Source: Pedobacter sp. (lineage in GTDB: Bacteria > Bacteroidota > Bacteroidia > Sphingobacteriales > Sphingobacteriaceae). Taken from it: a DNA stretch of 64,000 nucleotides. Below, one piece after another: positions 56,037 through 64,000 of this stretch (the first letter of the stretch is position 1; every line of letters starts with the position of its first letter). Location of the stretch: positions 161,148-225,147 of the forward strand of contig SSFR01000014.1 of the NCBI GenBank assembly GCA_008015505.1. Direction: 5' to 3'. The translations under genes were made by a program, and so were the position numbers. The notes beneath the pieces are model-generated. The model saw only the letters and a program-made list of their open reading frames with translations. It had not been told where the DNA came from and ran no database searches.

Positions 56037-57767
56037 ATGGAAAAAAGATGGATCAAACGACCGATTAAAGATTATTCAGCAATAAAGACCTTACAAAAGT
56101 CACTACAAATTGATGAGATATTGGCCACTCTACTTGCCCATCGAGGGGTCAATACCTTTGAGGAAGCCCGAGCTTTTTTCAGACCACAACTCGATCATTT
56201 ACATGATCCTTTTTTAATGAAAGATATGGACAGAGCCATCGATCGCATCGAACAAGCACTAGCCAAACAAGAAAGGATCCTTGTTTATGGTGATTATGAT
56301 GTAGATGGAACAACCTCGGTAGCTCTGGTCTATCATTTCTTTAGGAAAATTTATACGAACATCGATTTTTATATTCCTAATCGCTACACAGAAGGATATG
56401 GTATTTCTACACAAGGAATTGATTATGCTGTAACAAATTGCTTTTCACTCATTATTGCGCTGGATTGTGGTATTAAATCTGTGGATAAAATTGCCTATGC
56501 CAATCAACAAGGTGTCGATTTCATTATTTGTGACCACCATCTTCCGGGCGAACAACTACCCCAGGCAATTGCCATCTTAGACCCTAAACGAACAGACTGC
56601 CCCTACCCCTACAAAGAGCTTTCAGGATGTGGCATCGGGTTTAAATTAATCCATGCCTTTTCGCTACGAAATCATCTTCCCTTAGATAATATTTATTACT
56701 ATTTAGATTTAGTTGCAGTGAGCATTGCATCGGACATTGTACCCATCACTGGAGAAAATCGCGTCTTGGCTTGGTACGGATTAGAGCGTCTAAACACCAT
56801 GCCCTGCAAAGGGTTACTGGCCCTAAAGGATTCCACCGGAAAAAAACATGACTATACCATTACTGATATCGTCTTCCAAATTGGCCCTCGCATCAATGCC
56901 GCAGGCCGAATAGACGATGCCAAACACGCTGTCAAATTGCTAATCTCGGATGATTATGACGATGCCACTCAAAAAAGTGAGATCATCAATCTGCAAAATG
57001 ACGAGCGTAAAACATACGACCTGGATATCACCGAACAAGCTCTAGCAATGCTGAATCATCCACATCATCAAACACGCAAAACAACAGTTGTATTCCATGA
57101 AGACTGGCACAAAGGAGTAATTGGTATTGTAGCCTCCCGCTTAACCGAGACCTATTATCGGCCCACAGTCGTGTTAACTAAATCAAATGATCTGGTTGCA
57201 GGATCGGCACGATCAGTATTAGATTTTGATCTCTATGAAGCCTTGTATGCCTGTGGTGACTTACTCGAACAATTCGGCGGGCATAAATATGCTGCTGGGC
57301 TCACCATGAAAGCAGAAAATATTCCCCTATTTCAACAGCGTTTCGAGGAGGTAGTTAGCGCTAGCATTACCGACGACCTACTCGTGCAACGCATACTGAT
57401 TGATGCCGAAATTAATCTCGACCAAATTCAAGGTAAATTCATTCGAATATTGAATCAATTAGCCCCATTTGGTCCACAAAACATGGCCCCCATATTTACT
57501 ACTAAGCAAGTTTATGTCTATGGACAGGCAAGCCTTGTTGGAAACAATCACCTGAAGATGAGTATTAAGCAAGCAAACTCAACTATATTTGTTGGTTGCA
57601 TTGGCTTTGGTTTGGGCGACTATTTGTCAGAAATTAATCAAGGTCAGCCTTTTGATATTTGTTATTGCATCGAAGAGAACATCTTCCGAGAGCAACGCTC
57701 CTTGCAATTAAACATTAAAGGAATAAAAACCTCACCCCAACCCTTTCCAAAGGAGACAATTGGATGA
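56037..57767 (+). CDS. recJ: Single-stranded-DNA-specific exonuclease RecJ
   Basis: 576 residues from [17 protein letters not shown], the usual opening. 5'-3' exonuclease in RecF-pathway and mismatch repair. DHH-family motifs are [42 protein letters not shown] and, in the DHHA1 domain, [12 protein letters not shown]. The C-terminal OB-like domain is present ([16 protein letters not shown]). The next gene starts near its stop, so recJ, lptB and perhaps GH3 form one unit. Confidence 0.96.
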   Translation: MEKRWIKRPIKDYSAIKTLQKSLQIDEILATLLAHRGVNTFEEARAFFRPQLDHLHDPFLMKDMDRAIDRIEQALAKQERILVYGDYDVDGTTSVALVYHFFRKIYTNIDFYIPNRYTEGYGISTQGIDYAVTNCFSLIIALDCGIKSVDKIAYANQQGVDFIICDHHLPGEQLPQAIAILDPKRTDCPYPYKELSGCGIGFKLIHAFSLRNHLPLDNIYYYLDLVAVSIASDIVPITGENRVLAWYGLERLNTMPCKGLLALKDSTGKKHDYTITDIVFQIGPRINAAGRIDDAKHAVKLLISDDYDDATQKSEIINLQNDERKTYDLDITEQALAMLNHPHHQTRKTTVVFHEDWHKGVIGIVASRLTETYYRPTVVLTKSNDLVAGSARSVLDFDLYEALYACGDLLEQFGGHKYAAGLTMKAENIPLFQQRFEEVVSASITDDLLVQRILIDAEINLDQIQGKFIRILNQLAPFGPQNMAPIFTTKQVYVYGQASLVGNNHLKMSIKQANSTIFVGCIGFGLGDYLSEINQGQPFDICYCIEENIFREQRSLQLNIKGIKTSPQPFPKETIG

Positions 57768-57792
57768 GACTCTACTTTATAAGGCAAACCAA

Positions 57793-58530
57793 ATGATACT
57801 AAGAGCAGAAAATCTAATCAAAAAATATAGTCAACGCAGTGTGGTAAACAACGTCTCTTTCCATGTTTCACGGGGAGAAATTGTGGGGCTACTCGGACCA
57901 AATGGTGCGGGTAAAACTACCTCCTTTTACATGATTGTTGGACTCATTAAACCCAATGAAGGCCATGTTTACTTGGACGATGAAGATATCACAGCTGACC
58001 CTATGTACAAAAGAGCACAAAAAGGAGTCGGTTACTTGGCACAAGAAGCCTCTGTTTTTAGAAAACTGTCTGTTGAGGATAATATCAAAGCAGTTCTCGA
58101 GATGTCTAAGCTAACCAAGATAGCACAGCAAGAAAAGTTAGAGGAACTAATCAGTGAGTTCAGCTTACATAAGGTGCGTCATAATCGGGGTGATCTACTC
58201 TCAGGTGGGGAACGCAGACGCACGGAGATTGCTCGTGCACTAGCCGCTGATCCTAACTTTATTTTACTCGATGAACCTTTTGCTGGTGTAGACCCCATTG
58301 CTGTCGAAGAAATACAAACGATTGTGGCCCGTCTAAAACTCAAAAATATTGGTATACTCATTACTGATCATAATGTCCAAGAAACGCTTTCCATTACTGA
58401 CAGAGCCTATTTACTTACCGAAGGAAAGATCATGCTCACTGGTACACCCCATGAAATAGCTGGTAACGAGATGGCCAGGAAATACTACTTGGGGCAACAA
58501 TTCGAATTGCGCAAGAAAAATCTGACTTAA
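57793..58530 (+). CDS. lptB: LPS export ABC transporter ATPase
   Basis: 245 residues from [18 protein letters not shown], the family's usual start; the ORF-track start (57760) overlaps recJ by 8 bp and adds 11 atypical residues. Powers LPS extraction from the inner membrane with LptFG. Walker [11 protein letters not shown]-loop [13 protein letters not shown], signature [16 protein letters not shown], Walker [14 protein letters not shown] and the H-loop [11 protein letters not shown] are complete. No lptF/G in the window. Confidence 0.95.
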   Translation: MILRAENLIKKYSQRSVVNNVSFHVSRGEIVGLLGPNGAGKTTSFYMIVGLIKPNEGHVYLDDEDITADPMYKRAQKGVGYLAQEASVFRKLSVEDNIKAVLEMSKLTKIAQQEKLEELISEFSLHKVRHNRGDLLSGGERRRTEIARALAADPNFILLDEPFAGVDPIAVEEIQTIVARLKLKNIGILITDHNVQETLSITDRAYLLTEGKIMLTGTPHEIAGNEMARKYYLGQQFELRKKNLT

Positions 58531-58584
58531 AATCCCAACTAACCTTTTCTAAAAAAGACAACTAATTATCCTTTACTAACACAT

Positions 58585-60135
58585 ATGACGCTAGTCAATT
58601 CCTTCTTTACCTGGATCATGAAAAAACGAATGCACCAAATTGAGCTATTCGTTAAATACCCCCACGAAGTACAAGAAGAATGGTTTCAAAAGCTCATTAC
58701 AGCTGCTAAGTATACAGAATGGGGCAAACAGTATGATTATTCATCATTAGCCAATCAGCAACGATTTAAAGAAAGAGTTCCATTGCAAGATTACGATAGT
58801 CTAAAGCCCTATATCAACCGAATGCTTAGGGGCGAACAAAATGTACTCTGGCCCTCCGAAGTCAAATGGTTTGCCAAATCATCAGGAACTACAAGCGATC
58901 GGAGCAAATTCATTCCCGTAAGTGAAGAATCGCTAGAAGAATGCCATTTCAAAGGAGGCAAAGACTTACTCTCTATCTATTGTCACAATCGCCCAAACAC
59001 CAAAATATTCACTGGAAAATGTTTGGTCTTGGGAGGAAGTCATCATATCAATCAATTAAATACAGACTCTTGGTACGGAGATCTTTCTGCCATACTTATC
59101 AAGAACTTGCCTTTTTGGGCCGAATTTTATCGTACGCCTGATTTATCAATCACACTGCTAGATAATTTTGAAGAAAAAGTCGAAAAAATGGCCAGGGCAA
59201 CCATCGATGTCAACGTAACCAATATTTCGGGAGTCCCTACCTGGAATCTTGTCTTAGCCAAACGAATACTTGAAATAACAGGCAAAAAACACCTATTAGA
59301 AGTATGGCCTCATTTGGAATTTTACTCTCATGGAGCCGTTAGCTTCAAACCTTACCGTGAGCAGTTTAAAAAGCTGATTCCTTCGGATACCATGTACTAC
59401 CTGGAAACTTATAATGCCTCAGAAGGTTTTTTCGGAATACAAGACCAACCCAACTCAGAAGAAATGCTACTCATGCTCGATTATGGCATCTATTATGAGT
59501 TCATTCCTATGGAAGATTTTGGAAAAGAAAACCCAGCTTCACTGAATTTAAATCAGGTAAAACTCGATCAAAACTATGCAATTGTCATTTCTACCAATGC
59601 AGGTTTATGGCGATACATCATTGGTGATACTATTAGATTTACATCATTATCCCCATTTCGCATTCAAATCACAGGTCGCACCAAACATTTCATCAATGCT
59701 TTTGGCGAAGAATTAATCGTTGATAATGCTGAAAAAGCATTGGTGAAAGCCTGTGAACAAACCCAAGCTAGTATTGGCGAATACACTGCATGCCCCATCT
59801 ATTTTGGAGAAAATCAGCCCGGAGGGCATGAGTGGGTTATTGAATTTGAACAACAGCCCAATAGTCTAGGAAACTTTACAGAAGTATTTGATCAGACTTT
59901 GAAAGAAATTAATTCAGATTATGAAGCAAAACGGTTCAATAACATGGCTATGCAGCCACCACTAATTCATTCCGTACCAAAAGGAACTTTTTTCAACTGG
60001 ATGAAAAAAAGAGGCAAGCTAGGTGGGCAACATAAAGTACCCCGCCTGTTTAACGAGCGAACCTATGTGGATGATATTTTAGCTCTACATAACGCACATC
60101 TTGCTTCTCAAAGGAATTCCAAAATCTGTCCATAA
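58585..60135 (+). CDS. GH3 family acyl-adenylate/amido-synthetase-like protein
   Basis: 516 residues. GH3 proteins activate carboxylates with ATP and join them to amines in plants; bacterial members have undefined substrates. The ATP-binding motif FAKSSGTTSDRSKFIPVSEE, the YLETYNASEGFFGIQDQ block, WRYIIGDTIRFTS and the C-terminal YEAKRFNNMAM segment match the fold. It starts 54 bp after lptB in the same direction. Role unknown here. Confidence 0.86.
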   Translation: MTLVNSFFTWIMKKRMHQIELFVKYPHEVQEEWFQKLITAAKYTEWGKQYDYSSLANQQRFKERVPLQDYDSLKPYINRMLRGEQNVLWPSEVKWFAKSSGTTSDRSKFIPVSEESLEECHFKGGKDLLSIYCHNRPNTKIFTGKCLVLGGSHHINQLNTDSWYGDLSAILIKNLPFWAEFYRTPDLSITLLDNFEEKVEKMARATIDVNVTNISGVPTWNLVLAKRILEITGKKHLLEVWPHLEFYSHGAVSFKPYREQFKKLIPSDTMYYLETYNASEGFFGIQDQPNSEEMLLMLDYGIYYEFIPMEDFGKENPASLNLNQVKLDQNYAIVISTNAGLWRYIIGDTIRFTSLSPFRIQITGRTKHFINAFGEELIVDNAEKALVKACEQTQASIGEYTACPIYFGENQPGGHEWVIEFEQQPNSLGNFTEVFDQTLKEINSDYEAKRFNNMAMQPPLIHSVPKGTFFNWMKKRGKLGGQHKVPRLFNERTYVDDILALHNAHLASQRNSKICP

Positions 60136-60197
60136 AAAAACCTCCTTTTAAATTGATCAATGTCTTCCTAGAAACTCCCTATACAATTACACCCCCT

Positions 60198-63100
60198 TTA
60201 TTGTGGTCCCCGCTCTTCAAAGAATTTATAATACTTTTCTTCCTTAGTATTTTCCTTATCCTTAGTCTTATCAATCAAGGTAAGAACATAATAATATGTA
60301 CCATCTCTAAGATGATAGGGTGACGGTCCATCAGCATTCGACATACCACAGAAAGAAACATCTGCATTGTTATAGTGCGCAATAGAAAAAACTGTCACTC
60401 CCTGTCTGTTTACAATATCCAATCGATTATCTGGATACTTCTCTATATTCGATACTGTCAAACAATCATTTATTCCATCTCCATTATCCGATACTCCTAT
60501 GATAATATCTATTTTCCTATTCAGCACTGTGATAAATCCAGGATTAACCGTAAAGCTTACACTAGACCCTTCAACTTGAATATGCGTTGGTACATCGCTA
60601 CTGCTCGAGGCCGTTATGCTAAACGAACCCCTGCCACTTCCCGCAGGAATAACCACAATTGGATCTATAACTGGAGGGCCACCCAACAGCGATAGATCAC
60701 TTGAACTACCTATACTCAAGCTTACTGTAACTGCATGAGCTACACTTATCCCCACTGGCAAACTCACTCCTATCTCCGCTGTACCATCTTGAAATATCGT
60801 ACCATTTCCTATCGTAATTACCAAATTCCCAGAATTTTGTGCCGTCGTATCCAATAGCATCAACGTACTGCTCACCGTATTCAAATAAACATTACTTGCC
60901 ATAACTACCAAGGGCTCACTATCAAACAAAATCGTGTCACTCAACGCTTCTAATTCAAAATTTACACTAGTCTGGCCACCTACTAAAGTCACGCTCGGTG
61001 GCAAATGATAGTGCTCTGGATTAGCTAAAGAGCCCGATAAATCGAAAACTACATCTCGAGGCAATATTATACCTGTCGGTACCAGACTCAGACTCATCGC
61101 CGTATTGCTACCCTCTGATACATTACTACTAGCTGCTTGCATACGCAAACTAACTATCGTGATCGTTTGACTCACTGAGGCTGCTAAATAACTCGAATCT
61201 CCTGATATCATCGCCGTCAATAACACCTGACCCTCTTGACTAGCGGTAATGTTATTGTTCACATCTATCGTGGCTATTCCTGTGATCGGAGTCAACGTAA
61301 AGCTAATCACACCACCATGTCCAGATCCTGCTGTCGTTGTCGCTGTAGCTGCTATAATGCTGCTCAGTGACATCATATCTATCGAATTAATACGCAGTGT
61401 TTGTGAACCCGCATTGATCATGATCGTCAACGTCGCTGGAAGAGGCGCGTAATAATTCGCATCTCCACCCTGACTTACCTCAACAACTATTGTTCCTGAG
61501 CCATAAGCCGTGATCAACCCCTGAGAACTAATCGTTGCATTAGACCCCCCACTTAACAATGAATAAACAAGTGCACTACTGGGTGTAATACCTCCTAATG
61601 GTCCTTGACTTGATCCATAAACAGGCATGGTCGTACCCACATTCATCGTCGTAACAGTCGAAGTTAAAGATAGCGTCGGCGTGCCCTTGCCTATAGTAAT
61701 GGTTTGACTTAATGTAGCCCCATTATAATTGGCATCTCCAACAGTACTTGCCTGCAAGGTAACCAACCCTGCTCGATAACCTATTAACAAACCAGTAATC
61801 GGATTAATTGTTGCCGAACCACTACCCCCTAACAATGAATAAACAATCTGACCACCACTACTAACTGTGGCCGTACTAGTAGCACTCGCTGTTAAACTCC
61901 CCCCAACAAACGTTTCATTAGTAGAAACTATCGTTAAAGTTTGACCCCCTCTTATAATGGTGATAATCTGACTCAATGAAGACCCATTGTAATCCGAGTC
62001 TCCAGAAATGTTCACTATTAATGTCACTGTTCCTGCACTGAGCGCACTAACAAGACCTAAACCATTTACTGTGGCCGAACCACTTCCTATACTCGTAATA
62101 CCATAACTAACTAATCCTCCACGAATACCCGCAGTAGTTGTAGTGCTCAGCTGTAAAGTTGTACCGGCTAACATCGTATTAGTTGCTGGACTAATTGTTA
62201 AGGTTTGTGATCCCTTATTAATTGTCAGAACCTGGGAAATACTTGCTGCTGTATAATTAACATTACCTGAGATATAAGCTGTTACTAAAACTGTACCAGC
62301 ATTAAATGCCTGTACAAAACCTGTATTGGCATTGATGGTAGCCGAGCCACTACCTGACGATAAGCTATATGTAATTGAACCTCCCGAACTACCTACATTA
62401 CTCATAGCTGTAACTGTCAAACTACCATCAACTACTGTTACATAGCTACCTGTACTTGAACTCAAAGACAAACTTTGTAAACCTGCCCCAATCGTAATCG
62501 TCAAGTTAACTGGAACTGGTGCATTGTAGTTCACATCCCCTCCCTGCATCGCTTGAACTACAATACTACCCGAGCCTATAGCTGTAATCATCCCTGTACT
62601 GCCGTTGATCGTGGCACTACCACTTCCCGATATGATACTATATGTAATACCGCCTGTGCTTGACACTCCTCCAACCAATGGTGGCACACTCAATCCTGAT
62701 ACCGTGGCCGTGCTCCCTACAACCATACTTAAGGTCGTACTCGTGATCGATAACGTCGGCGTACCTTTATTTATCGTAATGGTGATACTTATCGGTAAGG
62801 CTGAATTATAATTCACGTCCGAAGCCTGACTCACTTGAACTACCACCTGACCACTACGTGTACCAGTCAAAGTGCCACCCGATGCATCCAACGTTGCACT
62901 CGTACTCCCTGATCCCAATAAACTATAGCTAATTCCACCCGTACTGGCTAAAATACCTGGCGACGTACTAAGCCCCGTAATAACTATACTACCACCTACC
63001 GTAGTGGCTGTCAAAGTATTGGTAAACGACAAACTCGGAGTACTCTTATTTATCGTAATCGTAATGCTGATCGGAACCGGTGAATTATAGTTCGAATCTG

Positions 63101-64000
63101 AACCCTGACTCACCTGAACTACTACCTGACCACTACGTATACCCGTCAACACCCCACTCGATGAATCTATACTCGCACTTGTACTTCCTGTACCCAATAA
63201 ACTATAGCTAATTCCGCCCGTACTGGCTAAAATACCTGGCGACGTACTAAGCCCCGTAATAACTATACTGCCACCTACTGTAGTTGACGTCAATGTATTG
63301 GTAAACGACAAACTCGGTGTGCCCTTACCAATCGTGATCGTCTGATTAATCACCGCTGATGTATAGTTTGAATTACCTAAAGTAGCTGCTCTTAACGTCA
63401 CTGTTCCAGATCCTATAGCCGTAATAAAGCCCGTGTTCAAATCAACCGTCGCTGAACCACTACCCGAACTTATACTATATGTAATTGCACCACCACCTAT
63501 CACATTACTGCTTGCCGTCGCTGTCAAACTACTACCTACTGTCATGTCGTAATTCCCTGTACTTGAACTCAAAGACAAGCTCTGGACACCTGCTCCAATC
63601 GTAATAGTCAAGCTAACAGGTACCGGTGCATTGTAGTTCACATCTCCTCCCTGCATCGCTTGAACTACAATACTACCCGAGCCTGTAGCTGTAAGTTGAC
63701 CCGTAACAGCACTAAGCGTTGCACTACCACTTCCCGATACTATACTATACGTAATACTACCTGTACTAGATATACCCCCTAACAAGGGCGGAATACTCAC
63801 TGCCGATACCGTGGCTGTACTTCCTACAACCATACTTAAGGTCGTACTCGTGATCGATAAGGTCGGGGTACCCTTGCCTATCGTAATGGTGATACTTATC
63901 GGCAAGGGCGAATTATAATTCACATCCGAAGCCTGACTCACTTGAACTACCACCTCACCACTTTGAGTACCCGTCAATGTGCCGCCGGATGAATCCAACG
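60198..64000 (-). CDS. Giant secreted repeat protein with T9SS type-B signal (5' end outside window)
   Basis: At least 1266 residues visible, open through the right edge, so the start and N-terminal part are missing. It consists of ten complete Ig-like repeats and one partial repeat of about 88-96 residues each (typical ends ...VNYNAPVPVSLTITIGAG and ...DVNYNSALPISITITINKG), then two Calx-beta-like segments (AMSLSLVPTGIILPRDVVFD) and a C-terminal type IX type-B sorting/gliding-type domain (SDNGDGINDCLTVSNIEKYP, RLDIVNRQGVTVF, LRDGTYYYVLTL). The C-terminus carries an unusual charged tail (KDKENTKEEKYYKF). Probably secreted and attached to the cell surface as an adhesin. Confidence 0.85.
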   Translation of the reverse strand, partial: LDSSGGTLTGTQSGEVVVQVSQASDVNYNSPLPISITITIGKGTPTLSITSTTLSMVVGSTATVSAVSIPPLLGGISSTGSITYSIVSGSGSATLSAVTGQLTATGSGSIVVQAMQGGDVNYNAPVPVSLTITIGAGVQSLSLSSSTGNYDMTVGSSLTATASSNVIGGGAITYSISSGSGSATVDLNTGFITAIGSGTVTLRAATLGNSNYTSAVINQTITIGKGTPSLSFTNTLTSTTVGGSIVITGLSTSPGILASTGGISYSLLGTGSTSASIDSSSGVLTGIRSGQVVVQVSQGSDSNYNSPVPISITITINKSTPSLSFTNTLTATTVGGSIVITGLSTSPGILASTGGISYSLLGSGSTSATLDASGGTLTGTRSGQVVVQVSQASDVNYNSALPISITITINKGTPTLSITSTTLSMVVGSTATVSGLSVPPLVGGVSSTGGITYSIISGSGSATINGSTGMITAIGSGSIVVQAMQGGDVNYNAPVPVNLTITIGAGLQSLSLSSSTGSYVTVVDGSLTVTAMSNVGSSGGSITYSLSSGSGSATINANTGFVQAFNAGTVLVTAYISGNVNYTAASISQVLTINKGSQTLTISPATNTMLAGTTLQLSTTTTAGIRGGLVSYGITSIGSGSATVNGLGLVSALSAGTVTLIVNISGDSDYNGSSLSQIITIIRGGQTLTIVSTNETFVGGSLTASATSTATVSSGGQIVYSLLGGSGSATINPITGLLIGYRAGLVTLQASTVGDANYNGATLSQTITIGKGTPTLSLTSTVTTMNVGTTMPVYGSSQGPLGGITPSSALVYSLLSGGSNATISSQGLITAYGSGTIVVEVSQGGDANYYAPLPATLTIMINAGSQTLRINSIDMMSLSSIIAATATTTAGSGHGGVISFTLTPITGIATIDVNNNITASQEGQVLLTAMISGDSSYLAASVSQTITIVSLRMQAASSNVSEGSNTAMSLSLVPTGIILPRDVVFDLSGSLANPEHYHLPPSVTLVGGQTSVNFELEALSDTILFDSEPLVVMASNVYLNTVSSTLMLLDTTAQNSGNLVITIGNGTIFQDGTAEIGVSLPVGISVAHAVTVSLSIGSSSDLSLLGGPPVIDPIVVIPAGSGRGSFSITASSSSDVPTHIQVEGSSVSFTVNPGFITVLNRKIDIIIGVSDNGDGINDCLTVSNIEKYPDNRLDIVNRQGVTVFSIAHYNNADVSFCGMSNADGPSPYHLRDGTYYYVLTLIDKTKDKENTKEEKYYKFFEERGPQ
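61158..64000 (-). repeat. Tandem repeat array inside the giant secreted protein
   Basis: Ten full plus one partial unit of about 265-285 bp. The repeat order shows a higher-order period of 1107 bp: the block beginning near 63650 matches the block near 62545 almost base for base, as do several units around 62941 and 63222. This implies recent duplication of whole groups of units. The array runs off the window edge. Confidence 0.88.

Noticed and set aside
57760-57792. Upstream start of LptB
   Set aside because: The 11 added residues are not conserved in LptB, which normally begins with MxLRAENLxKxY.
61158-64000. CRISPR-like array from regularly spaced repeats
   Set aside because: The repeats are about 270 bp, coding, in one frame and without short conserved spacers; they are protein domain repeats.

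Overview
The window is a 64 kb chromosomal segment from a Bacteroidota bacterium, most likely order Sphingobacteriales (family Sphingobacteriaceae by overall gene style). The lineage call rests on a SusC/SusD pair, a C-terminal type-B type IX secretion (T9SS) sorting domain, a Bacteroidetes-type three-gene succinate dehydrogenase, long OstA/LptA-like, DUF4834, YfhO and GH3 proteins, and promoter boxes of the Bacteroidetes TTTG-N18/19-TAnnTTTG type instead of -35/-10 boxes. Shine-Dalgarno sequences are largely absent.

Layout. 0-12 kb is mainly housekeeping: the 3' part of NAD synthase (nadE), a lipoprotein subtilase, apolipoprotein N-acyltransferase (lnt), a PnuC-type transporter, a 2-oxoglutarate/Fe(II) oxygenase, tilS with a small overlapping membrane-protein gene, then an OstA-like / SIMPL / kinase-like unknown run. 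11.7-21.7 kb is a mixed stretch. Core genes (pyruvate carboxylase, serS, a YaeR-like VOC protein) alternate with a DUF4403-like protein, a tandem pair of unrecognised paralogs, a copy of a small inverted-repeat element, a solo end of that element, and a frameshifted Asp-box gene fragment between direct repeats. 21.7-30.5 kb holds rsmI, a NadR-like kinase, a glycerophosphodiesterase lipoprotein, a second inverted-repeat element with perfect 23-bp ends, and a C4-dicarboxylate module read on the minus strand (porin, DASS carrier, sdhC, sdhA, sdhB).

31-43 kb: two identical tRNA-Val(UAC) genes with a clear promoter and terminator, recO, an MMPL/RND exporter, then about 8 kb of glycosyltransferases and small methyltransferases on both strands that probably build a surface polysaccharide or glycan. 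43-52 kb: a YbhB/PEBP protein, the SusC/SusD pair, a secreted MRJP/SMP-30-like beta-propeller and catalase-peroxidase katG. 52-60 kb: YfhO-like membrane protein, DUF4834 protein, metallo-beta-lactamase-fold hydrolase, recJ, lptB and a GH3 family protein. The window ends inside a very large repetitive secreted protein with at least ten Ig-like repeats, Calx-beta-like segments and a T9SS type-B signal.

Functional links: nadE, the PnuC-like transporter and the NadR-like kinase would make a nicotinamide-riboside-to-NAD route. The porin, DASS carrier and SdhCAB would import and oxidise succinate. OstA-like, LptB and Lnt serve outer-membrane biogenesis. No transposase, integrase, CRISPR array, phage gene or recognisable defence system was found. 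The best candidates for something undescribed are the tandem paralog pair at 18.9-20.7 kb, the kinase-like 349-residue protein at 10.7 kb and the small inverted-repeat element family. None has a function provable from sequence alone.
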